Origin: Aeromonas veronii
Lineage (GTDB): Bacteria; Pseudomonadota; Gammaproteobacteria; Enterobacterales; Aeromonadaceae
Reading direction: 5' to 3'
Length of the DNA: 45,000 bases
Assembly: GCA_041319085.1 (NCBI GenBank)
Contig: CP101033.1
Location: 287,501 to 332,500 of the forward strand
The notes beneath the pieces were generated by a model. That model was given only the letters and a program-made list of their open reading frames with translations. It searched no databases and was not told where the DNA came from. Below are positions 11,081 to 19,108 of this stretch, piece after piece (position 1 is the first letter of the stretch; each line of letters opens with the position of its first letter). The position numbers and the translations under genes were made by a program.

Positions 11081-12319
11081 TCAGGCTTTGTTGTGCTCGA
11101 AGTAGTAGCTGATCCGGGTCCGCGGATTGAGATATTCGAACACGGCGGGTGGCAGCCGTTTAGGGTGGATCACCTTGGCGATCGTCAGCTCGGCCTGCTG
11201 CAGATCGATGATGGCGGCTTCCTGGCGGGGAATGCGCGGATCGTAGACCAGCACCGAGGGGTAGAGCAGGCGGGAAGCGTTGACCGACATCACCAGCCCG
11301 ACCTGGCCGTTGGAGAGTTGCACCACGCTGCCGGGGGGATAGATCCCCATCAACCGGATCAGCATGCTGAGGTACTCCGGATTGAACTGCGCTTTGCGCT
11401 GCTTGTAGAGACCGCTCAGGGCCGAGTAGGGCACCTTGGCCTGTATGTGGCAGAGGTTATCGTACTCGTTGATCAGCGACACGATCTGGGTCAACGGGTC
11501 GAGCTGGCCACCCTTGAGCCCTTCCGGCCCGCTGCCATCGAGATATTCGTGGTGATGGAGCACGATCCCCTTCGCCTCGGCCGGAAACGCCTTGGCCAGA
11601 TTGAGCAGGTCGAGGCCATAGCGCGGGTGCTGAGCCATCAGGTTCTGCTCCGGCTTGGTCAGTGGCTCGGTCTTGCGCAGGATCTGGCTCGGGATCTTCA
11701 GCTTGCCGATATCGTGGAACAGCGCCCCCATGCCGATCTGACGGATCTGATCGGCCGACATGCAGCACTCCTTGGCCAGCAGCATGCTGAGCACGCTCAC
11801 GTTGAGGGAGTGAAAGTAGAGGTTGTTGCCATCCTCACTGTCGGAGACCAGATGCAGCACCATCTCGTCCACCGCGAGCAGTTGCTCGGTCATGGCGTTG
11901 ACCAGCTCCTGTGCCTCGCCGATAGCATTGAGGGGGCGGGACTGGATCTTGCTCATCACGCTGCGCACCTGTGCCAGCGACTGCTGGAACTGCTTCTCGC
12001 ACTGCTGCAAATTGCGGCGATACTGTTGCAACTGCTCTATACGCTGATCCTTCTCCTGCTGCATTCGGGCTTGCCGCAGTGCGGCGTCTGCGCTCTCTTG
12101 TGGCTGAGGCTGTACCTGATTGAGGGGCTTGGGCGGAACGTCGCTCTTGTCGGGAATGATGGTGACCAGTTTCAGCCCGAGCCGGCGGATCAGCTCGATC
12201 TCCTCTTCACTTTTGATCTTGAAGCTGGAAAACAGGAACGGGTGTTCGCGCCACCCCAGTGGCAGGGAGACATAGTTGCCGACTTGCAGTCGATCTACGG
12301 AAATCTTGATACCGGTCAT
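11081..12319 (-). CDS. HD-GYP-type phosphodiesterase with altered GYP signature
   Basis: 412 residues, soluble. An N-terminal region of the type often found before HD-GYP domains (DUF3391-like, about 1-75) is followed by a Q-rich coiled coil (about 95-150) and an HD-GYP domain (about 165-340). The metal-binding H202-D203 lies in FHDIGK, and HHHEYLDGSG follows near 255-264. The usual DGxGYPxG is here D-G-S-G264-P-E-G-L, so the tyrosine is missing and the loop is one residue shorter. Classical members hydrolyse cyclic di-GMP; loss of the GYP motif usually alters activity or partner binding. The ATG at 12319 is preferred over the GTG-like extension at 12379, which would overlap the metA promoter region. 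Confidence 0.85.
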   Translation of the reverse strand: MTGIKISVDRLQVGNYVSLPLGWREHPFLFSSFKIKSEEEIELIRRLGLKLVTIIPDKSDVPPKPLNQVQPQPQESADAALRQARMQQEKDQRIEQLQQYRRNLQQCEKQFQQSLAQVRSVMSKIQSRPLNAIGEAQELVNAMTEQLLAVDEMVLHLVSDSEDGNNLYFHSLNVSVLSMLLAKECCMSADQIRQIGMGALFHDIGKLKIPSQILRKTEPLTKPEQNLMAQHPRYGLDLLNLAKAFPAEAKGIVLHHHEYLDGSGPEGLKGGQLDPLTQIVSLINEYDNLCHIQAKVPYSALSGLYKQRKAQFNPEYLSMLIRLMGIYPPGSVVQLSNGQVGLVMSVNASRLLYPSVLVYDPRIPRQEAAIIDLQQAELTIAKVIHPKRLPPAVFEYLNPRTRISYYFEHNKA

Positions 12320-12413
12320 TATCTTGGAAGCAGGAGACACACTGAGCCGTATGCTAGTCAAAGGTGGGGGTGAATACAAAAGGTATCTGATGACAGGGCG
12401 GGAGCTTTATTAT

Positions 12414-12437
12414 AGGCTTCTGGATGTCCAGACATAT
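12414..12437 (+). promoter_or_regulatory. MetJ operator (three tandem met boxes) of metA
   Basis: Three adjacent 8-mers, AGGCTTCT, GGATGTCC and AGACATAT, match the met-box consensus AGACGTCT at 6, 5 and 6 positions. They end 26 bases before the metA start and overlap a TATTAT/TATAGG -10-like region. MetJ binds such arrays with S-adenosylmethionine and represses metA. Confidence 0.8.
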
Positions 12438-12463
12438 TTACCGATGCAGTACAGGGAGTAAGC

Positions 12464-13411
12464 ATGCCGATCAAGATCCCGGATCAGTTACCCGCCGCCG
12501 AAGTGCTGGGGCAGGAGAACATCTTCGTGATGACGGAATCCCGGGCCGTCACCCAGAACATCCGCCCGTTGCGGGTGTTGATCCTCAACCTGATGCCAAA
12601 GAAGATTGAGACCGAGATCCAGCTGATGCGGATGCTCTCCAACTCGCCGCTGCAGGTGGATGTGGATCTGCTGCGTATCGATGATAGGGAATCGAAAAAC
12701 ACGCCGCAGGCCCACCTCGAGAGCTTCTATCACGACTTCGAGCAGGTGCGTGGCAACAACTACGACGGGATGATCATCACCGGGGCGCCGCTCGGGCTGG
12801 TGGAGTTCGAGGAGGTGGTCTACTGGCCGCGCATCGTCGAGATCATCGAGTGGTCCCATCAACATGTCACCTCCACCCTGTTCCTCTGCTGGGCGGTGCA
12901 GGCGGCGCTCAAGGCGCTCTATGGCATGGAGAAGCAGACCCACGGCGAGAAGCTCTCCGGGGTTTACCGCCACCACCGGCTCGATGAGCACGAACCGCTG
13001 CTGCGCGGTTTCGATGACGAGTTTGTCGCGCCGCACTCCCGCTATGCGGCATTCGACGGAGACCTTATCCGCGCCCATACTGACCTGCAGATTTTTGCCG
13101 AGTCAGAAGAGGCGGGGGTCTATCTGGCGGCGACCAAGGATTGTCGTCAGGTATTTGTCACCGGGCACCCGGAGTACGATGCGCTGACGCTGGACGGGGA
13201 GTATCAGCGGGATCTGGCGGCGGGGCTCGACCCGGCCATACCGGTCAACTACTACCCGAATAACGATCCGGGCCGGACGCCGCGCGCCAGCTGGCGCAGT
13301 CATGGTCACCTGCTGTTTGCCAACTGGCTCAACTACTACGTCTATCAGCTCACCAGCTATCGGGTGGAGGATATCGGCAAGGTCTTCACCTACGGCCAGG
13401 GTGGCAAGTAG
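12464..13411 (+). CDS. metA: Homoserine O-succinyltransferase (MetA)
   Basis: The 315-residue protein matches MetA throughout. It transfers an acyl group (succinyl in E. coli) from acyl-CoA to homoserine, the first committed step of methionine synthesis, in the cytosol. The acyl-accepting C142 (in FLCWAVQ), H235 and E237 (in VTGHPEYD) are at the same numbers as in the E. coli enzyme. A GGGAG binding site precedes the ATG. Tandem met boxes upstream and the met-box-controlled metF at 40914 show one MetJ regulon. Acyl-donor choice (succinyl or acetyl) cannot be read with certainty, and MetA-type proteins of other phyla can use acetyl-CoA. The stop codon directly abuts the stop of the converging phosphatase gene. 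Confidence 0.96.
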   Translation: MPIKIPDQLPAAEVLGQENIFVMTESRAVTQNIRPLRVLILNLMPKKIETEIQLMRMLSNSPLQVDVDLLRIDDRESKNTPQAHLESFYHDFEQVRGNNYDGMIITGAPLGLVEFEEVVYWPRIVEIIEWSHQHVTSTLFLCWAVQAALKALYGMEKQTHGEKLSGVYRHHRLDEHEPLLRGFDDEFVAPHSRYAAFDGDLIRAHTDLQIFAESEEAGVYLAATKDCRQVFVTGHPEYDALTLDGEYQRDLAAGLDPAIPVNYYPNNDPGRTPRASWRSHGHLLFANWLNYYVYQLTSYRVEDIGKVFTYGQGGK

Positions 13412-13930
13412 TTAGTCGCCCTGTTCCAGCCGCTCGGCCAACTGGTCGAGCCATTGACGGTGTGTGGTCAGGGTGAACGCCTTGGGTCTGTGAGCCTTGA
13501 TGGCGGCCATCGCCTCTTGCTGCGGCTGGCCGAGGATCATCAGCAGCGCGGCGGCGACCAGACCGGTGCGTCCGCTGCCCCCTTTGCAGTGGATGACCAG
13601 ATGCTTGCCATCCCCCAGCAGCTCGCGCAACTGTGGCAGCGCCTGTTGCCAGGCGGCCTCGAAGGCGGCATCGGGGGCCAGATCATCCTTGATTGCCAGA
13701 TGGAACCAGCGCATCCCTTCGTGCTCTACCTGCTGGCCGAGCTGCGCCAGTTCGAGTCGGGTCAACTCGGCGCTCGTCATCAGGGTCACCACCCCGTGGG
13801 CACCGGCCAACCGCAGCTGATCGAGCGCCAGGGTCAGCGGCACCTGCTGGGTGCCGGGGCAAGGGGTCAGCAGCAACTGGCCGTCGACACGGGGAACCTC
13901 AAGGCTCCAGAAGGGGTGAAACGGGTGCAT
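13412..13930 (-). CDS. Cysteine-based (CX5R) protein phosphatase, dual-specificity/tyrosine type
   Basis: 172 residues with the signature HCKGGSGRTG: nucleophile C115 and phosphate-binding R121. A downstream ITTHRQW-like end and an upstream aspartate-containing DDLAPD segment could provide the general acid. This family removes phosphate from protein tyrosine/serine, or from small phospho-compounds; the substrate here is unknown. The start at 13930 has GAGGA seven bases upstream, and a longer in-frame reading to 14008 lacks this. It is divergent from the Lrp/AsnC gene and converges on metA with no spacer at all. Confidence 0.85.
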   Translation of the reverse strand: MHPFHPFWSLEVPRVDGQLLLTPCPGTQQVPLTLALDQLRLAGAHGVVTLMTSAELTRLELAQLGQQVEHEGMRWFHLAIKDDLAPDAAFEAAWQQALPQLRELLGDGKHLVIHCKGGSGRTGLVAAALLMILGQPQQEAMAAIKAHRPKAFTLTTHRQWLDQLAERLEQGD

Positions 13931-14073
13931 GGCGGATCCTCGCGTGGTGGCTGCAGGGCTGCGGCCGGTGCATGGCGCCAAGGATAGGCGGGGCAGGGGG
14001 GATGTCAATGGCCGTTGTGTTTGCCCCGGTTTACGGGCAGAGTCTAAAAAACTGAGCGGTTCAAGGAGTTAAG

Positions 14074-14544
14074 ATGAGAAACCTGGATCAACTGGATTTG
14101 GATATCCTGGCCCATCTGTTTCGGGATGCGGGCATGACTAACAAGGATCTGGCCGCGCTGGTGGGCGTTGCCCCCTCCACCTGTCTGGAGCGGGTGCGCA
14201 AGCTGCAGCAGGATGGCGTGCTCAAGGGCGCCCACTGCGAAGTGGATTATCAGGCCCTCGGTGGTCACATTCAGGCCATGGTCTCCCTGCAGCTGGCCCG
14301 TCACAGCCGCCAGATCATCGATGCATTTCGCGACGCCATTCTGGCGCTGCCTGAAGTGATCAGTCTGTTTCACATGGGCGGAAAGGATGATTTTCTGGTG
14401 CACCTGTGTGTCTCCGATACCGAGCACCTGCGCAACTTCGTGTTCGATCACTTCACCTCCCGCGAAGAGGTGGTGCACCTCGAAACCTCGCTGGTGTTCG
14501 AGCACAAATTCAGCCGCTCCCTGCCCTGTTTTACCCAGTCATAA
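14074..14544 (+). CDS. Lrp/AsnC-family transcriptional regulator
   Basis: 156 residues with the family's two-domain layout. The N-terminal winged helix-turn-helix (about 5-60) contains LDLDILAHLFRDAGMTNKDLAALVGVAPSTCLERVRKL. The C-terminal ligand-binding and oligomerisation (RAM) domain (about 68-145) has the GGKDDFLVHLCVSDTEHL block, in place of the usual GxYDxLL. AAGGAG lies upstream of the ATG. Members respond to amino acids and often control neighbouring genes; here that could be the divergent phosphatase or itself, but no operator is obvious in the 143-base gap. Confidence 0.9.
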   Translation: MRNLDQLDLDILAHLFRDAGMTNKDLAALVGVAPSTCLERVRKLQQDGVLKGAHCEVDYQALGGHIQAMVSLQLARHSRQIIDAFRDAILALPEVISLFHMGGKDDFLVHLCVSDTEHLRNFVFDHFTSREEVVHLETSLVFEHKFSRSLPCFTQS

Positions 14545-14574
14545 TGGCCAGTGAGTCGGCCGGGTGAGCAGAGA

Positions 14575-14602
14575 GAAAAAACCGCCGATTGGCGGTTTTT
14601 TC
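14575..14602. terminator. Bidirectional terminator after Lrp-family gene
   Basis: AAAAAACCGCC-GATT-GGCGGTTTTTTC, symmetric and suited to both converging transcripts. Confidence 0.9.
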
Positions 14603-14647
14603 TTTTCGGCTATCTGGTCAGCATCAGCGCCATCGGGCATGGGCGGC

Positions 14648-16612
14648 TCAGTTGGCGGCGGTGCGCTCATCCTTTGCCGTCTGATACAACCCTTTCTGAT
14701 AGGCCATGCTGCCCCACAGGGCAAGACCAAGCGCATCCTCCTTCAAGGCGTCCGGTTGCGCAGCCGGGGTCAGCTTCTCGCGGGCATCATCGTAGACATA
14801 GCCTTCCGCCGGGCGCTCCGGTTGCAGGATCACCACATCCTTGCCGCGCATCAGGGCGAAGTTCTTGTCGTACTGCATGATGGCGCGCCCCGGCCAGTCG
14901 GCGGGCATGCGGGTCAGATCCTTGCCGAGCATGGGGTAATCGGCACTGATCCCCATCAGGGAGAGCAGGGTCGGCGCCATGTCGATCTGGCTGACGATGC
15001 GCGGATCCTTCTTCGGCGTTATGCCGTCACCGACGATAACGCCGGGGATATGGAAGCGGGGGATGGGCACCAGACTGGCGCCACCGACCCGGCTGTCGTG
15101 GTCGGCGATGACCAGGAACAGGGTGTCCTGCCAGTATTCGGACTGTTTCGCCTTCTTGAAGAACTCACCGATGGCGTAATCCGCATACTTGGCCGCGTTG
15201 TTGCGGGTCTGCTTGGGCTGCTCATAGAGTTTGATGCGATTGTCCGGGAATTCGAACGGATCGTGGTTGCTGGAGCTGAACACCAGACTGAAGAAGGGTT
15301 TACCCTCTTTGTGCAGCGCCTTGAAGGTCTCGTCGGCTTTGGCCATCAGATCTTCATCGGAGGCGCCCCATGAGCCCTTGAACACCGGATTGTCGAAATC
15401 CTTCTGCTCGACGATGGTGGTGAAGCCGTTACCGAGGAAGAAGCTGCGCATGTTGTCGAAGTGGCTCTCGCCGCCATAGATAAAGCTGGTGTCGTAACCC
15501 CGCTGCTTGAGCAGATCCGCGATGGTGAAGAAGTTGGTCTGGCTCTTGCCGAGTTTGACCACTGCCTGTGCCGGAGTCGGCGTGAAGCCGGTCAATACCG
15601 CCTCGATACCGCGCACCGAGCGGGTGCCGGTGGCATAGAGCTGCTCGAAGGCCCAGCCCTGCTGCGATAGGGCATCGATATTGGGGGTGAGCGGCAGGCC
15701 GCCGAGGGAGCCGACAAACTGGGCGCCCAGGCTCTCCTGCAGCAGGATCACCAGATTCTTCGGTTTGCCCTGGAAGCTCGCCTCGTTGAAAGTCTGGCTG
15801 GGCAGCAGATCGGAGTTGAAATCCCTGGCCGGACGGCCACTCTCCTTGCGTACGACGTTGAGTACCTCCTGCTCGGTCATCTTACCGTAAAAGCGGCTGA
15901 CATCCTCCTCGGCGCCCATCTGCTTGATGGCAAAGAAGAGGGAGTAGGCAGAGTTGACGGTTAGGGCGTTGACCAGCGGATCCTCGGCAAAGGCGACCAT
16001 GGCGGGGTTCAGAGCACGATGGCCGAAACTGGAGCGGGCACCGAGAAAACCTATGGCCAGAATGAGCAGGGCGAAGGCCGGACGCAGATACCAGCGAGGG
16101 AAGCTAAGACCACGCACCAGACGGCCGCTCAGCCACCAGCCACCGGCCAGCACGGCGCCACTGAAAAGCACAGCCAGCAGCAGTTCGCCCTTGCGGCCCG
16201 CCCACAGCATGGAGAGCACCTCTTTCGGATAGATGAGGTACTCCACATAGAGGCGATTGGGGCGCACGCCATATTCGGTGACGAACGAGGGGGTGGAGAT
16301 CTCGAGGAACAGCATCAGCCAGAGCCCGACGGTCAGCCACACTCGCATCAGTTGCAGCCAGCCGCGACCGATGGTGTGGGGGCCTGCCAGCAGCAGGGTG
16401 AGCATAGCGGGGATACCCCAGATCCAGCAGAGGGTGGCAAAATCGACCCGGATCCCTTGCAGTAGCATCTCTTGCCAACCGGCCACGGCATCCACCCGTT
16501 CCAGTTGCCAGAGACCAAGGGCGAGCCGGCTGAAAGAGAGAGAGAGAAGCGCGATCGCGCAGAAGACGGCGAAGGGCCAGAATGGGCCGAGTCGCTGTTT
16601 TAGAGCTGTCAT
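14648..16612 (-). CDS. LTA-synthase-like membrane sulfatase-fold transferase (phosphoglycerol/phosphoethanolamine type)
   Basis: 654 residues. Several hydrophobic membrane helices occupy the first 205 or so residues, followed by a large periplasmic alkaline-phosphatase/sulfatase-fold domain. Likely catalytic features are the nucleophile region YATGTRSVRG (T328/T330, with T330 in the GTR pattern), the opening NLVILLQESLG metal-ligand region, YGGESHFDN, FSSSNHDPF and the ADHDSR block. Relatives transfer phosphoglycerol or phosphoethanolamine from phospholipid to lipoteichoic acid (Firmicutes), to periplasmic glucans (OpgB) or to lipid A. In a Gram-negative cell a glucan or lipid acceptor is likelier, but I cannot tell which. 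The start at 16612 has AGGA seven bases upstream. Confidence 0.85.
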   Translation of the reverse strand: MTALKQRLGPFWPFAVFCAIALLSLSFSRLALGLWQLERVDAVAGWQEMLLQGIRVDFATLCWIWGIPAMLTLLLAGPHTIGRGWLQLMRVWLTVGLWLMLFLEISTPSFVTEYGVRPNRLYVEYLIYPKEVLSMLWAGRKGELLLAVLFSGAVLAGGWWLSGRLVRGLSFPRWYLRPAFALLILAIGFLGARSSFGHRALNPAMVAFAEDPLVNALTVNSAYSLFFAIKQMGAEEDVSRFYGKMTEQEVLNVVRKESGRPARDFNSDLLPSQTFNEASFQGKPKNLVILLQESLGAQFVGSLGGLPLTPNIDALSQQGWAFEQLYATGTRSVRGIEAVLTGFTPTPAQAVVKLGKSQTNFFTIADLLKQRGYDTSFIYGGESHFDNMRSFFLGNGFTTIVEQKDFDNPVFKGSWGASDEDLMAKADETFKALHKEGKPFFSLVFSSSNHDPFEFPDNRIKLYEQPKQTRNNAAKYADYAIGEFFKKAKQSEYWQDTLFLVIADHDSRVGGASLVPIPRFHIPGVIVGDGITPKKDPRIVSQIDMAPTLLSLMGISADYPMLGKDLTRMPADWPGRAIMQYDKNFALMRGKDVVILQPERPAEGYVYDDAREKLTPAAQPDALKEDALGLALWGSMAYQKGLYQTAKDERTAAN

Positions 16613-16730
16613 GTTTGTTCCTGAATGAGACTGTAAATGTCTGTCCACAGACGTTTTTGACTTCTAGTCAGGTTATGACAGATCGAACGGGTTAAGGTTG
16701 CATTCAATTTTGTTAAAAGTCGTCATTAAT

Positions 16731-16751
16731 ACATTTATCATCTATAAATGT
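16731..16751. promoter_or_regulatory. AT-rich perfect inverted repeat, possible operator
   Basis: ACATTTAT-CATCT-ATAAATGT: 8-base perfect arms, in the 258-base gap between the divergent LTA-synthase-like and DUF2442 genes. The rest of this gap also has GTCTGT-CC-ACAGAC near 16638-16651. The regulator is not recognised. Confidence 0.4.
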
Positions 16752-16832
16752 GATGTCGCGCAGCGAATGAGCACAGCATAACCTGTTGGATAAAATGTGA
16801 GCGACTGCGCGTATGGATGGGGGCCGGATGTT

Positions 16833-16838
16833 TATAAT
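16833..16838 (+). promoter_or_regulatory. Consensus -10 (TATAAT) for DUF2442 gene
   Basis: Perfect TATAAT, implying transcription from about 16845. The expected -35 (near 16810) is weak, so an activator may be needed. It also rules out a TTG start at 16838 for the downstream gene. Confidence 0.5.
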
Positions 16839-16870
16839 TGCCGCGAATTCTCTTAATCGGAGCCGAAGAG

Positions 16871-17128
16871 ATGCCGGTCTTTATCGATGTCGAGTATTTG
16901 CGGGGATGGCGCCTGTTTCTGGTGTTATCGGATGGCACCACGGGTGTGCTGGATCTGACCCCCTGGCGAACCCAGCCGCTGTTTGCAAAGCTGGAGAGCG
17001 AGCGTCACTGCGCTCGGGTCTTCATCAACCGTCACCACCAGCTGGAGTGGCCCGTCGGATGTACCTTGTCCGCCCACGAGGTCTATCACCTGATCTCTCC
17101 CATCGATGAGCGGGAAGCCTTCCGCTAA
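16871..17128 (+). CDS. DUF2442 domain protein
   Basis: 85 residues matching the DUF2442 pattern: YLRGWRLFLVLSDGTTGVLDLTPW near the N-terminus (about 8-31), then VFINRHHQLEWPVGCTLSAHEVYHL (about 51-75). The family is small and cytosolic and of unknown function. It is often encoded beside DUF4160 proteins in toxin-antitoxin-like pairs, but no such partner is present here. The ATG at 16871 is chosen because a TATAAT box covers the upstream alternative. GGAG lies about nine bases upstream. Confidence 0.75.
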   Translation: MPVFIDVEYLRGWRLFLVLSDGTTGVLDLTPWRTQPLFAKLESERHCARVFINRHHQLEWPVGCTLSAHEVYHLISPIDEREAFR

Positions 17129-17312
17129 TCCCCATTTTTTGTGAACAAACGCCAGATTCATGTCACTGAAATAATTGCCATTCTTCCTTTCTTAGTCCAC
17201 TTGGGTAAAACCTGCCTAGCCCCGAGCCGGGCCGTTCCTACTGGCTCTCGGTCAACTACCGTTTTGCCTCGGCAGGCGTGCTCTAACCAGTTGAGTCAGA
17301 TAACGTTTTCAG

Positions 17313-17373
17313 TCACAGACACCGCTGTGAGGGCATCGCTATCATGGTGAAAAACAGGCGTATCAGACGCCTG
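17313..17373 (+). promoter_or_regulatory. Two hairpins in the leader of the amylase gene
   Basis: TCACAG-N6-CTGTGA (17313-17330) and CAGGCGT-ATCAG-ACGCCTG (17355-17373) are both perfect stems. The second ends about 10 bases before the GGGA binding site and is framed by GTGA/TCAC. They could be control elements in the mRNA leader or DNA operators. There is no T run after them. Confidence 0.4.
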
Positions 17374-17395
17374 CTCTCACAGCGGGAACATAACA

Positions 17396-19024
17396 ATGAA
17401 ACAGGGAACGTTACGCTATGGCGGCCTGCTCGGGGCCGCCCTGTTACTTGCAGCTTGCGGCGGTAGCGGTAGTTCAGGCGGGGAGAGCTCTCCCCCCGTC
17501 GTCAATCCGCCGGTCACCCAGCCTCCGGTCAGCACGGCCAGTCGTGCCTGCTACGGCGATGATCAACCCGCCTGCAACCTGCGCATCTATCAGGTGATGG
17601 TGGAGTCGTTTGCCGATGGTGACGGCAGTGCCAACTACGGCGTCGGCTATGGCCCCTCCCAGCACAACGGCGATCTGCAGGGGATCATCGACAGTCTCGA
17701 CCACATCAAGAGTCTCAACGTCAACGCCATCTGGCTCACCCCGGTGTTCGACTCCTGCGCGGGGCAAGGCGGCGATAACAAGCTCGATGCCACCGGCTAC
17801 TTCGCCTGCGACTTTTTCACCGTAGATCCCAATTTTGGCAGCAATGCCAAGCTCAAACAGCTGGTGGATGCGGCGCACCAGCGCGGCCTCTATGTCTTCC
17901 TCGACGGGGTGTTTGGCCACGTCAACAAGGTGGGGGTGAGCAAGCCCTCACCAGAGGGGCGTCTGCCAGCCCTTACCAGCGGCGGTGCGGGTTATCCTGG
18001 CCAGCTGGTGGATTACAGCAAGCCGGAGAGCCTCGCCTACTTCAAGGAAGTGGCCCGTTACTGGGTCGAGCAATACGGCATCGACGGCTGGCGCCTGGAT
18101 CAGGCCTATCAGTTGGGGCTGGATGATTGGCGCGCCATTCGCAGCGAGGTGGAGCAGGCCAGCGCAGCGCGCAAGGCGGCAGGGCAGCAGTGGGGCACCC
18201 TCGGCTATATGGTGGGGGAAGTGTGGAAGGGGGCTGACGACATTCGTGCCCAGGCTTACGGCAGCAGCGACAATCCGGCGCTCTCCTCGGCGTTCGACTT
18301 CCCGCTGCGCTACGGCATCGTGCAGGCGCTGGCGGTGGAGGAGTCCGGCAAGGGCGGGCAGGGGGCCAGCGTGCTCGATGCCAGCTGGAACAGGGTGGAG
18401 AACTACCCGAATCACGCCATGCCCAACCTGATGCTGGGCAACCACGATCTGGTGCGTTTCGGCGATCTGCTGGAGCGTGGCAACTTCAAGTCGGCCGAGT
18501 ACTGGCAGCGCCACAAGGCGGCCTTCAGCTTTATGGCGGCCCGCTCCGGCCCCATCACCTTCTACTATGGCAAGGAGTTTGGCGACGAGGTGCCGGGCTT
18601 TGCTGCCAAGGTCAGCGGTGACTGTGCGGCGCAGGGCTTGTGCGACGATCATGTGGCCCGCAGCGATGGCAAGGTGCCCGGTGTGACCGGTTTTGTGCCA
18701 AGTAGCGAACAGGTAGAGCTGAAAGAGTGGCTCGCCCAGCTGCTGGCGATGCGTGCCGCGCACCCCGCTCTCTATCAGGGAGAGCGAGTCAAACTGGTGG
18801 CCGAGGGCAGTCTCTATGGTGACATCAAGCAGACGGCGGGGGAGCAGATAGTCTACCTGCTCAACCTCTCCACCACGGCGCTCAGCTACAACCTGCCGAC
18901 GGGCAAACTGCGCAGCGGCAGCGCGCTGGTGGATCTGCAAAGCGGCGAGAGTCTGGCCATCGGCGGCGGCAGCGTAACGGTGGAGATAATGCCCTTGAGC
19001 GGACGTTTCCTGCGTCTGCAATAA
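17396..19024 (+). CDS. Alpha-amylase family (GH13) lipoprotein
   Basis: 542 residues. A lipoprotein signal ends at the lipobox LAAC with C21, followed by G/S and a Pro-rich linker (about 24-45). Position +2 is not Asp, so outer-membrane sorting is expected. The GH13 barrel covers about residues 55-430: catalytic nucleophile D235 in GWRLDQA, acid/base E275 in VGEVWK, and D351 in the NHD motif. A C-terminal beta domain (about 440-542) follows. It probably cleaves alpha-glucans or maltodextrins at the cell surface; exact product specificity is not readable. No other maltose genes lie nearby. It has its own terminator. Confidence 0.9.
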   Translation: MKQGTLRYGGLLGAALLLAACGGSGSSGGESSPPVVNPPVTQPPVSTASRACYGDDQPACNLRIYQVMVESFADGDGSANYGVGYGPSQHNGDLQGIIDSLDHIKSLNVNAIWLTPVFDSCAGQGGDNKLDATGYFACDFFTVDPNFGSNAKLKQLVDAAHQRGLYVFLDGVFGHVNKVGVSKPSPEGRLPALTSGGAGYPGQLVDYSKPESLAYFKEVARYWVEQYGIDGWRLDQAYQLGLDDWRAIRSEVEQASAARKAAGQQWGTLGYMVGEVWKGADDIRAQAYGSSDNPALSSAFDFPLRYGIVQALAVEESGKGGQGASVLDASWNRVENYPNHAMPNLMLGNHDLVRFGDLLERGNFKSAEYWQRHKAAFSFMAARSGPITFYYGKEFGDEVPGFAAKVSGDCAAQGLCDDHVARSDGKVPGVTGFVPSSEQVELKEWLAQLLAMRAAHPALYQGERVKLVAEGSLYGDIKQTAGEQIVYLLNLSTTALSYNLPTGKLRSGSALVDLQSGESLAIGGGSVTVEIMPLSGRFLRLQ

Positions 19025-19049
19025 GTCAGCCACAGCACGCTTTGATATG

Positions 19050-19080
19050 AGAGAGGGTCCCATCGCGGGGCCCTCTCTGT
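19050..19080 (+). terminator. Probable terminator of amylase gene
   Basis: AGAGAGGGTCCC and GGGGCCCTCTCT form a long stem with a G-T pair. The T run after it is poor (TGTCATTG). Confidence 0.65.
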
Positions 19081-19108
19081 CATTGTGGGGGACAAAGTCA
19101 TGGCGGGA

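Noticed and set aside
16838..16870. TTG start for the DUF2442 protein
   Set aside because: Overlaps a perfect TATAAT -10, so the start would precede transcription; the ATG at 16871 fits better.
17325..17345. CRP-like site TGTGA near the amylase gene
   Set aside because: Only one half site; the palindrome there has the reverse orientation (TCACA-N6-TGTGA).
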